In this document: positions 57,142 to 64,000 of the stretch, in pieces
Layout of the letters: each line of letters begins with the position of its first letter
Position numbering within the stretch: the first letter of the stretch is position 1
NCBI RefSeq assembly: GCF_000698575.1
Contig: NZ_JFHD01000036.1
Span: forward strand, 1-64,000
From: Caballeronia zhejiangensis
GTDB lineage: Bacteria > Pseudomonadota > Gammaproteobacteria > Burkholderiales > Burkholderiaceae
Length of the DNA stretch: 64,000 nucleotides
Direction: 5' to 3'
Notes under the pieces: generated by a model
The model's input: only the letters and a program-made list of their open reading frames with translations
Told to the model about the DNA's origin: nothing
Databases searched by the model: none
Position numbers and translations under genes: made by a program

Positions 57142-58425
57142 TTACTTGTGGATGGCCGATCGCAGCCGCTCTACTTCTTGGTCCGAGACAGGCGCGGCGT
57201 GATTGCCCCATGCGCCGCGAACGAAGCTCACCACCTGAGCGATCTCAGAGGACGTCAGCTTGCCGTTAAATCCGGGCATCTTCTGAGGCGCGGGTCCCGT
57301 CTTGGTGTTGGGACCCTTACTACCTTCTATGACGATGCGCATCACCGAGGTCGGATCTTCGGCCAGGACAAGCGGATTGCCAGCGAGCGCTGCAATTTTT
57401 CCGGGCTGACCTCGCCCGTCGACCTGATGGCACCGCGCGCAGAAGGATAGATAAACACCGGCGCCAGGGCGCTCGACTTCGCCGGTTCGAATGCTTCGCG
57501 CGGTTTGCACCTGAGCGTGCGGGTTGTTAGCGAAACTCCCGTAGGTCTGTTGAGGGGGAAGCGACTTGAGGTAGACGGCCATCGCCTGGAGATCAGGTTC
57601 GGACAGATGCTGCGTGCTATCCTCAACCACGGGGGCCATAGCGCCGAACGCGATCGCACCCGCGCCGTGGCCGGTTCGCAAGAAATTGACGATGTCGTTT
57701 GCCGACCATCGCCCAAGACCACTACCTGGGTCACCGGTCAAGTTAGGCGCAAGCCAGTGATCGTTGACCCCACCGGTCAGATACCGTGGTGACGTTTCGC
57801 TATAGCCGAGCTCGTTGTAAGCGGGGCCTCGCGGCGTGTGACATGCACCGCAGTGTCCAAGTCCTTGTACAAGATACGCGCCTCGGTTCCACTGCGCGGT
57901 TTGTTTCGAGTTCGCTTGGTACCGGTCTTGATTGCCGAACGCGAGACTCCAGAACAGCATGCCCCAACGTTGATTGAACGGAAACGGCAAGTGCGTGTCG
58001 GGCGCACGCTTGGCGGCCGGCGCGACGCCGTGCATCAAATATGCGTACAACGCGGTCACGTCCTCGTCCGTCATGTTCGCGAGCGACGGATACGGCATTG
58101 CCGGGTAAAGCCGTTTGCCGTCGCGGCGCTTACCGATGCGCAGAGCGTCGGCGAAGTCCAGCAAGGTATAACGGCCAATACCGAACACGGGGTCCGGTGT
58201 GATGTTGCTTGCATAGATCGGACCAAACGGCGAGTTGACCGGCATGCCGCCGCCAAGCGGCGTGTGATCCGCGGCGTCGTGGCATGCACTGCAGTCGCCA
58301 GCTTTTGCAAGATATTCACCCCGAGCAATCAGCTTCGGATCGGTCGTCAACGGTGTCTGGCCGGTGATGTTATCCGCTAAGCGATCTGTCGACCGTTCGC
58401 CACATGCGCTTAACGCTACAATCAT
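57142..58425 (-). CDS. Triheme membrane-associated cytochrome c (dehydrogenase cytochrome-subunit type)
   Basis: A 427-residue protein with three c-type heme sites: CSACH (residues 45-49), CGACH (192-196) and CARCH (329-333), each with a later Met ligand region (for example YPAMPYPSLANM). This layout matches the cytochrome subunits of membrane alcohol/gluconate dehydrogenases, which pass electrons to quinone or an oxidase. The N-terminus MIVALSACGERSTD has a lipobox-like LSAC but is very short; a stop lies five codons upstream in frame and there is no ribosome site, so the leader may be damaged. It follows the oxidase genes on the same strand and may feed electrons to them. Confidence 0.88.
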   Translation of the reverse strand: MIVALSACGERSTDRLADNITGQTPLTTDPKLIARGEYLAKAGDCSACHDAADHTPLGGGMPVNSPFGPIYASNITPDPVFGIGRYTLLDFADALRIGKRRDGKRLYPAMPYPSLANMTDEDVTALYAYLMHGVAPAAKRAPDTHLPFPFNQRWGMLFWSLAFGNQDRYQANSKQTAQWNRGAYLVQGLGHCGACHTPRGPAYNELGYSETSPRYLTGGVNDHWLAPNLTGDPGSGLGRWSANDIVNFLRTGHGAGAIAFGAMAPVVEDSTQHLSEPDLQAMAVYLKSLPPQQTYGSFANNPHAQVQTARSIRTGEVERPGAGVYLSFCARCHQVDGRGQPGKIAALAGNPLVLAEDPTSVMRIVIEGSKGPNTKTGPAPQKMPGFNGKLTSSEIAQVVSFVRGAWGNHAAPVSDQEVERLRSAIHK

Positions 58426-58468
58426 CAGCGCATTGACAAGCTAATCTCGAGTACTAATCGCGTTCATG

Positions 58469-58948
58469 TCAATGCCACTGGCTACAAGATTGAAAAAACA
58501 CTTCGGCAAGGACCGTGAACATCAGCCCGAGGACGAATCCGCATCCGATAAGCGCGCTGCATAGTGCAACGAAGCGTTTACGACTCACCTCTTCCTCAGC
58601 GCGCGACAGCTCCGCGGATGACGCTACATCCGAACGCTCTTCTTTGACCTGCTTTTGCTTGCGACCTAGGAGCACATAACCGTACACGGCGAGTGCGGCG
58701 CATATAGCCGCGACGGCGAAGGCAGCGATTGACGTTCCATACAACCATCCATCGAGATTTGGAAAGACCGGTGTGACACGCGGGATGGATCCAGCCGAGC
58801 AGGCTTGGGCGGAGATCGTCTCGGAGACCATCACTTGAAGCAGCCAAGCGCCGGGCGCGAAGAAAAATCCAGCACTCGCGCAAAGGCCAACACGGCGCTT
58901 CTCGCTTCGGGTGAGCGCAGACTTCTCCACGGGAACGGGCGTTTGCAT
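58469..58948 (-). CDS. Small membrane protein of the oxidase operon
   Basis: A 159-residue protein starting MQTPVPVEKSALTRSEKRRV. It has three predicted membrane helices: LCASAGFFFAPGAWLLQVMV, YGTSIAAFAVAAICAALAVY and FVALCSALIGCGFVLGLMFT. A charged cytoplasmic segment (RKQKQVKEERSDVASSAELS) lies between the second and third. Its start overlaps the oxidase I-III stop by one base, so it is translationally coupled and is probably an accessory subunit. I do not recognise a named family. Confidence 0.72.
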   Translation of the reverse strand: MQTPVPVEKSALTRSEKRRVGLCASAGFFFAPGAWLLQVMVSETISAQACSAGSIPRVTPVFPNLDGWLYGTSIAAFAVAAICAALAVYGYVLLGRKQKQVKEERSDVASSAELSRAEEEVSRKRFVALCSALIGCGFVLGLMFTVLAEVFFQSCSQWH

Positions 58949-61548
58949 CAGTGGCCTCGCATCCAGAACGGCGTCACATACAACGATGTAAAGATGAATA
59001 GCCAGACGACGTCGACGAAGTGCCAATAGAGTCCGCCGATGCGCATCGGTGCGTTGCGTTCGGCGTCGAAATAACCCAACGCGATCCAGATCGCGAGCAG
59101 AACCAGAATGACCAGCCCGACGGCGACGTGGGCCATATGAAAGCCCGTGATAGTGAAGTAGAGGGAGCCGTAGAGATGAGCTGTAATGCCATACGGATGG
59201 TCGTGCCACTCCTTCCACTGCATCCCAGCGAACGCGACGCCCAGCGCAATAGCGACCAACATCCACCCGAATGCTTGCCATCGCTTACTTCTCTTAAGTG
59301 TTCGCTCGGAGAGCCACGCAAACACGCTGCTCAAGATGAGTGTGCCGGTGCTCAGCGCACCTGTGCCGATTTTCGGCATGCCTTCCGGCGGCCACGGGAG
59401 AGTCGTCTGAGACTGTGAGTAGAAGTAGCAAAAGATCAAATAACCGAAAAGACTCGCTTCCGTCGCGACGAGTGCCAGCACGCCCCACCATCCCCCCGAG
59501 TGCTCGCCTGCGCTCCCGACGGGCAGAGCGTCCTTGCTTGTGCCGGTGTTCACGGGAACGGTCTGCGCTGGTCCGGGAGGCTCGCGCTGTGCGAGCGTGC
59601 GCCGCGGCCACAGCCATGCGATGAGCGTTGCCCCTGCCGCCGCGAGCGCCACAACGAAAAAAGACGGCGAGCGCAGCAACACGCCGACGAAAACAAGTGC
59701 GCCAAAGAGTCCGAGAAAGAATGGCGACCAGGCATCCTCGGGCATCTTGAGAATGACATCGGGGCTGCCACTGAAAGGGTGGACACCAAGCGCCTCGCGC
59801 CCTCGATGAAGCAAGTATCCTGATGAAAGACTCGACCGCCGGCCCTTCGGCTGCAGGCGATCCTCCCACATCGGATGCCGCGATTCGATCACCGGCAAGA
59901 CCGCAAAGTTGTACGGCGCCGGAGGCGACTCGGTCGACCATTCGAGCCCAGGCGCGTCCCATGGGTTCTTCGGCGCTTCACATCCGCGGCGTGCCGAGAC
60001 AAGCGCGTTCACCACAAAGAGCAGAACGCCTAACGCAAAAATAAAGGAACCGATCGTCGTGATCAAATTCGACGTATCCCACCCCATGCCTTCAGGATAG
60101 GTGTAGATGCGCCGAGGCATGCCGAGCAATCCCGAGATGTGCATCGGGAAGAAACCAAGATTGAACCCCACGAGGATGATCCAGAACGCGATCTCGCCCC
60201 ATCGTTCACTCATCATCCGTCCGGTGAATTTCGGAAACCAGTAGGTGATTCCGCCGAAGACGGGAAAAACGTTGATCCCTAGCAGCACATAATGTAGATG
60301 CGCAACAACAAAGTAGGTATCAGTCAGCTGCCAGTCGAGCGGCACAGCGGCGGTCATCACGCCGGAAACGCCGCCGACGACGAACATCAGCACAAAACTC
60401 GCGAAGTAGAGGAACGGTACGGCGAAGACGGGTCGTCCGGTCCAGATCGTCGCGACCCATGCAAACACGGCGACCGCGCTTGGAATCGAGATGAGCAAAC
60501 TTGCCGCGCCAAAGAAGGCCAGCGCCAAAGGCGTGATCCCGGTTGCGAACATGTGATGGATCCACACTTCAAAACCAACGACCATGGTACTGACAGTCGC
60601 CATAGCCACCGCTGCATAAGCGACGAGGGGACGACGACAGAACGTCGGCAGGGCATCCGAGACAATACCCATCGCCGGCAGCACGACGACGTAGACCCAC
60701 GGATGGGCGAACATCCAGAACAAGTGCTGCCAGAGCAGCGGCCGTCCGTCGCTCGCCACGTCGAAGAAATGCGTACCAATATTGCGGTCCATCCACAGCA
60801 GCAGAAACGCCAAACTCACCGACGGCACTGCAAAGAGATTCGCAAACGAAATGGTCAGCGTGCCCCAGACGATAATCGGCAGCCGGTCCACCGACATGCC
60901 GACCGCGCGCATGCGAAAAAGCGTGACTACAAAATTCACTGCCCCAACGGTCGTCGAGATGCCGAGCAGCACCATACCGAGTGAGTAGACATCGATATTT
61001 ATTCCACGGCTGTATTCCAGGGATGAAAGTGGCACATAGTTGAACCAACCGGCATTCGGGGCCTGCCCGAATGGAAAGCTGCCATAAAGGAAGATGCCGG
61101 CAAAGAGAAAAACCCAATACGAAAGCGCGTTCAGACGGGGAAACGCCATGTCGCGGGAGCCCAACATGAGCGGCCAAAGGAAATTCGAGAAGCCGCTGAG
61201 CACCGGAAGCGCATACAAGAAAATCATCGTGACGCCGTGCATCGTGAAAAGCTCGGCGAACTGGCTAGGCGTCACCAGTGATTGGTTCGGCTGCGCGAGC
61301 TGCAAACGCATAATCAGCGCTTCAACTCCGCCCAGCAAAAGAAACAGGAACGCTGTCACGATGTAGCGCAAGCCAATCTTTTTGTGATCGACGGTTGTGA
61401 CGAAACCGCGCCAACCCGAATCTCCTTCCCAGATTTCACGCAAGCGCTTCTCGGCCTCCGACCCTTGCGGCACGCTGCCAAACTCAGGCTCACGGCGGAA
61501 AGCGACCCGATGGGCCTGCGCAGCGCTTCGATCACCGATGGCGGCCAT
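58948..61548 (-). CDS. Cytochrome c oxidase subunit I-III fusion
   Basis: An 866-residue fusion. Residues 40-560 are subunit I: heme a ligand in TMHGVTMIF (104), SRDMAFPRLN with the D-channel Asp (133), AHPWVYVVVLPAMG with the copper His 282 and Tyr 286, IHHMFATG (331-332) and VVAHLHYVLLG (417, 419). Two proton-path residues differ from ordinary A-type enzymes: Glu of HPEVY is Trp 284, and the K-channel Lys of IPTGIKVF is Ala 360. Residues 660-866 are subunit III (GGWWGVLALVATEASLFGYL, FHMAHVAVGLVILVLLAIW). It reduces oxygen at the inner membrane using electrons from cytochrome c. It follows the subunit II gene by ten bases. Confidence 0.92.
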   Translation of the reverse strand: MAAIGDRSAAQAHRVAFRREPEFGSVPQGSEAEKRLREIWEGDSGWRGFVTTVDHKKIGLRYIVTAFLFLLLGGVEALIMRLQLAQPNQSLVTPSQFAELFTMHGVTMIFLYALPVLSGFSNFLWPLMLGSRDMAFPRLNALSYWVFLFAGIFLYGSFPFGQAPNAGWFNYVPLSSLEYSRGINIDVYSLGMVLLGISTTVGAVNFVVTLFRMRAVGMSVDRLPIIVWGTLTISFANLFAVPSVSLAFLLLWMDRNIGTHFFDVASDGRPLLWQHLFWMFAHPWVYVVVLPAMGIVSDALPTFCRRPLVAYAAVAMATVSTMVVGFEVWIHHMFATGITPLALAFFGAASLLISIPSAVAVFAWVATIWTGRPVFAVPFLYFASFVLMFVVGGVSGVMTAAVPLDWQLTDTYFVVAHLHYVLLGINVFPVFGGITYWFPKFTGRMMSERWGEIAFWIILVGFNLGFFPMHISGLLGMPRRIYTYPEGMGWDTSNLITTIGSFIFALGVLLFVVNALVSARRGCEAPKNPWDAPGLEWSTESPPAPYNFAVLPVIESRHPMWEDRLQPKGRRSSLSSGYLLHRGREALGVHPFSGSPDVILKMPEDAWSPFFLGLFGALVFVGVLLRSPSFFVVALAAAGATLIAWLWPRRTLAQREPPGPAQTVPVNTGTSKDALPVGSAGEHSGGWWGVLALVATEASLFGYLIFCYFYSQSQTTLPWPPEGMPKIGTGALSTGTLILSSVFAWLSERTLKRSKRWQAFGWMLVAIALGVAFAGMQWKEWHDHPYGITAHLYGSLYFTITGFHMAHVAVGLVILVLLAIWIALGYFDAERNAPMRIGGLYWHFVDVVWLFIFTSLYVTPFWMRGH

Positions 61549-61558
61549 CGTCTATTCC

Positions 61559-62617
61559 TTACTTGAGAGTGGCGAGGTAGGCCGACAAGTCGCCCGCTTC
61601 CGCGGGCGAGAGCTGCATATCGGACATTAGCGTGCCGGGCTTGATTTCCTGGGCGTGCTCGATCCAGTCGATCAGGTTCTCGGGTGTATTGACGACGCTT
61701 CCTGCTGCAAGCAGCCGACGCGACAACACGTGGGTGAGGTCCGGCGCCTGAACCCCGCTCGCCTTGCTTCCACGAACCGTATGGCATCCCGCGCAGCGTT
61801 CTGCGAAGAGCTTCCTTCCTCGGATCGCTTGGGCTGTCGACGGTGCGGGTGCTGCCCCCATCTGCGCGGTGTACCACCGGTCGTAATCAGCCTGCGTCTG
61901 TGCGTACACCTCGAACGCCATGTGCGCATGCTGTACGCCGCAATACTGCGTGCATTGGCCTCGGAAAATGCCAGGGTGGTCCGCGTGGATCCACTGCCGG
62001 TTCGCGGTGCCAGGAATCGTCTGTGTCTTACCCGCTAGTTCGGGCACCCAGAAAGCGTGAATCACGTCAGCGCTTTTCAGCAAGACGAGCACGGGCACGC
62101 CAGACGGAATGTGCAACTCGTTGGCAGTTGAGAAGCGGCTCTCGCCGTCCACATAGTCAACTTTCCACCACCAGTCGTAGGCGGTGACCGTCACGGTCAA
62201 ACCCGGCGTTTTCGAAGGGTCGGCGACCTCCGCGAGCACAGAGAGCATATAGACGGCGATGCCAAAGAGCGCGATGGTGGAGAGCACCGAGCCGACGTAG
62301 ACTAAGCGCACCCCCCCTTCGGAGACGAGCGCTCGCGCGTCCTGCGGCTTCCTACGTCGAAACATGCCGATGAGAAGCATTCCGGCGATGATCACGCAAA
62401 CCAGCGCGCATATGGTAGCAAGCGTCCATCCAAGATAGAGGACTGGCTGTGCAGCAGGCCCCCTGCTGCGCAGAAAATACGCGAGCGGCGTCGACGCAGC
62501 CGCGAGCAAGTCCGCCTCGCGCGAAGGCGCTTCGGCGGCCAACGCGCCGAGATGATAGAGCGCGGCAGGAAGCAAGGCTCCGACTTGTACAACCGACAAG
62601 AGAACACGGCGCACCAC
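61559..62617 (-). CDS. Cytochrome c oxidase subunit II fused to cytochrome c
   Basis: The GTG at 62617 with an AGGAGACAGC site gives 352 residues. A first hydrophobic stretch near the N-terminus is followed by the two subunit II helices (GWTLATICALVCVIIAGMLL, SVLSTIALFGIAVYMLSVLA). The cupredoxin domain has the CuA ligands in VIHAFWVPELAGKTQTIPG and FRGQCTQYCGVQHAHM. The Glu usual between the two Cys (CSELC) is Gln. The C-terminal cytochrome c has CAGCHTVRG and a Met region (GTLMSDMQLSPAEAGDLSAY). This caa3-type subunit accepts electrons and passes them to subunit I. The operon starts here, and a palindromic site lies about 180 bases upstream. Confidence 0.92.
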   Translation of the reverse strand: MVRRVLLSVVQVGALLPAALYHLGALAAEAPSREADLLAAASTPLAYFLRSRGPAAQPVLYLGWTLATICALVCVIIAGMLLIGMFRRRKPQDARALVSEGGVRLVYVGSVLSTIALFGIAVYMLSVLAEVADPSKTPGLTVTVTAYDWWWKVDYVDGESRFSTANELHIPSGVPVLVLLKSADVIHAFWVPELAGKTQTIPGTANRQWIHADHPGIFRGQCTQYCGVQHAHMAFEVYAQTQADYDRWYTAQMGAAPAPSTAQAIRGRKLFAERCAGCHTVRGSKASGVQAPDLTHVLSRRLLAAGSVVNTPENLIDWIEHAQEIKPGTLMSDMQLSPAEAGDLSAYLATLK

Positions 62618-62792
62618 GCTGTCTCCTGGATCTTTAGACCGAAATTGCTGGAATGCTCTTCGCCTTCTTCTTGCGCCGATTGAGCTACCGATTAGGGTGG
62701 CTCGGCTCGTTGAAAGGGAGCAACTGCTATTCCAATGTTCGTTCGCGCAACACAATCTGCGCACGCCCCGCGAATTTGCCTTGAATGATATG

Positions 62793-62807
62793 TATCACAA
62801 CGTGATC
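62793..62807. promoter_or_regulatory. Palindrome upstream of the oxidase operon
   Basis: TATCAC-AAC-GTGATC shares the ATCAC-N3-GTGAT core with the site before the CBS gene. It lies about 180 bases upstream of the subunit II start in an AT-richer stretch. Confidence 0.6.
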
Positions 62808-63372
62808 TTTTTTCAGATGCTTGCAAAGTTTGCTGCGGAGCGCGCGAACCGATCGCTAGTAGGCGCTTCGCGCGGGTTGGATAGTTTTCGAAAGATAGCG
62901 GAGGGAGAGGTGATGGCTAATCGACATGAAGGTGTAAGGAGCCGTGCACCGGTGACGATGCTGAGCGCCTCTCGCATATTCGCTATGCTGGGAACTTTCC
63001 TGCGGTACTCCGAAGAGATAACGCATTCGCCCGTGATCACCCGCTTCTATGTTCTTTACCCGTCCAGGTGAGCGGCGCCCCAGAATCCGCCGGGCGACGG
63101 TCGAGGAGTCGCCGAGTCTCTCTAAGGCGCCGCTCACGGGACTCTGTGTTGTAACGCGCTGGGAGCGCGCACGGCTCGTTGGAGGCAAGCTGGAGGACAA
63201 AGATCGCGTCATATACAGGTGCATCTCAGTCGCAAGGCAAACGATGTGTCTATCGAATTACTGCTTACATCTGGACCAAATGAGTGAGCTGCGGTGCCTG
63301 CTTGCAGAGGCCTGACGGTTAGCCTCGATGCGCCAAGTTCCGTGACCGTCCGCGATGCGGCACGTTCATTGC

Positions 63373-63385
63373 ATCACATTGTGAC
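63373..63385. promoter_or_regulatory. Related palindrome upstream of the pyruvate oxidase-like gene
   Basis: ATCAC-ATT-GTGAC differs from the other two sites by one base in the right arm. It lies 55 bases before the ATG at 63440, a position that fits promoter control. Confidence 0.5.
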
Positions 63386-63439
63386 ATACCTGCTTGAGCC
63401 AACGTCACAAGCATCTTCGCTGCAACTACGGAGAAAACC

Positions 63440-64000
63440 ATGTCTATCACCGTCGGCGATTTCGTGGTCGACCGCCTGCACGCATGGGGCGTTCGTCGCA
63501 TTTTTGGCTATCCGGGCGATGGCATCAACGGCATCCTGGGCGCGTTGAATCGCGCGAAGGGCAAGATCGAATTCATACAGACGCGGCACGAGGAGATGGC
63601 CGCATTCATGGCGTCGGCGCACGCAAAGTTCACCGGCGAACTCGGGGTGTGTCTGGCGACATCCGGACCTGGCGCAGCACACCTTCTCGCTGGGCTCTAC
63701 GACGCTCGGCTCGATCACATGCCCGTGCTTGCTATCGCCGGCCAGCAAGCACGCGCATCGCTCGGCGGCCACTATCAACAAGAAGTCGATCTTCAGTCAA
63801 TGTTCAAGGATGTCGCGGGCGCTTTCGTGCAACAGGCAAGCGTGCCCGCCCAGGTTCGTCATCTCGTCGACAGGGCTATCCGGACTGCGCTGGGTGACCG
63901 GAAAGTCGCTGCGCTCGTGTTCCCGAACGATTTGCAGGAGCTTAAATACGAACCGCCGCCGCGCAAGCACGGGACCTTGCACTCAGGCGTCGGTTATCGC
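63440..64000 (+). CDS. Thiamine-diphosphate enzyme, pyruvate oxidase/dehydrogenase (PoxB-like), 3' end cut by window
   Basis: The first 187 codons are present, starting MSITVGDFVVDRLHAWGVRR behind GGAG. It has the pyrimidine-binding domain of the acetolactate synthase/pyruvate oxidase family: IFGYPGDGINGILGALNRAK, IEFIQTRHEEMAAFMASAHA with the catalytic Glu, GVCLATSGPGAAHLLAGLYD and GQQARASLGGHYQQEVDLQS. The early part resembles PoxB-type quinone-dependent pyruvate dehydrogenases more than acetolactate synthases. Such an enzyme would oxidise pyruvate to acetate and feed electrons to the membrane, which suits the neighbouring oxidase. The rest lies beyond the window. Confidence 0.85.
   Translation, partial: MSITVGDFVVDRLHAWGVRRIFGYPGDGINGILGALNRAKGKIEFIQTRHEEMAAFMASAHAKFTGELGVCLATSGPGAAHLLAGLYDARLDHMPVLAIAGQQARASLGGHYQQEVDLQSMFKDVAGAFVQQASVPAQVRHLVDRAIRTALGDRKVAALVFPNDLQELKYEPPPRKHGTLHSGVGYR

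Larger units (their letters stand above)
62618..63439. other. Divergent regulatory region
   Basis: About 820 bases between the oxidase operon (minus) and the pyruvate oxidase-like gene (plus). A plus frame at 62697-63071 has no ribosome site or motif. The stretch contains two related palindromes (62793-62807 and 63373-63385), so it is chiefly regulatory. Confidence 0.55.

Noticed and set aside
60298-60984. 228-codon plus frame, His/Arg-rich
   Set aside because: Antisense to oxidase subunit I.
62697-63071. 125-codon plus frame in the oxidase upstream region
   Set aside because: No ribosome site or motif, and it covers the palindromic operator; treated as non-coding.

Overview
The window looks like an accessory or secondary-replicon region of a Burkholderiaceae bacterium, probably Paraburkholderia or Caballeronia. 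I infer this from the high GC, hopanoid glycosyltransferase, DUF4148 and DUF3331 proteins, H-NS proteins with Lys/Ala tails, IS5/IS30/group II intron content, and the oxidative L-arabinose gene set with a ChvE-GguAB-type transporter. No rRNA, tRNA or CRISPR was seen. Genes broken by a single stop or a single-base frameshift are very common; either this is a decaying region or the assembly carries indel errors.

Layout. 0-11.9 kb: the end-truncated hpnI, then debris (GAF/GGDEF remnant, SnoaL remnant, a 1.43-kb block that recurs at 51.8 kb, fimbrial usher remnant), two Lys/Ala-rich nucleoid-protein genes (one is an H-NS with three DNA-binding repeats), a ferritin-VIT1 fusion, cytochrome b561 and a broken response regulator ending in an inverted repeat. 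11.9-17.4 kb: a MocR regulator beside a reductase, cupin, AhpD-like protein and three related HD-domain genes (one a remnant). 17.6-18.9 kb: an IS30 remnant sitting in an ECF sigma-factor remnant. 19.0-29.4 kb: L-arabinose uptake and oxidation. Minus-strand aldehyde dehydrogenase, ChvE-like binding protein, ATPase and permease face a plus-strand LysR regulator, arabonate dehydratase, 2-keto-3-deoxyarabonate dehydratase and sugar 1-dehydrogenase, which end at a clear terminator. 29.4-37.2 kb: DUF3331 protein, Cys-rich protein, hybrid kinase with a stop before its receiver, single-domain response regulator, chemoreceptor and a broken triple-PAS gene. 37.5-39.4 kb: a group II intron with a damaged reverse transcriptase.

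39.7-49.6 kb: a tightly packed minus-strand catabolic operon (DctA-type carrier, CMD protein, SDR, amidohydrolase, MFS carrier, SMP-30 lactonase, molybdate-type binding protein, alpha/beta hydrolase, broken second amidohydrolase) divergent from a LysR gene. The set suggests uptake and oxidation or hydrolysis of an organic acid or lactone; the substrate is unknown. 50.1-53.7 kb: a membrane STAND-type NTPase cut by an IS5 element, then the second copy of the 1.43-kb block and a GNAT remnant. 54.2-64 kb: a histidine kinase, a CBS-domain protein, a triheme cytochrome c, an unusual cytochrome oxidase (subunits I and III fused, subunit II fused to cytochrome c) and the start of a thiamine-diphosphate pyruvate oxidase-like gene. 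Three similar palindromes (core ATCAC-N3-GTGAY) lie upstream of the CBS, oxidase and pyruvate oxidase-like genes and suggest one respiratory regulon.
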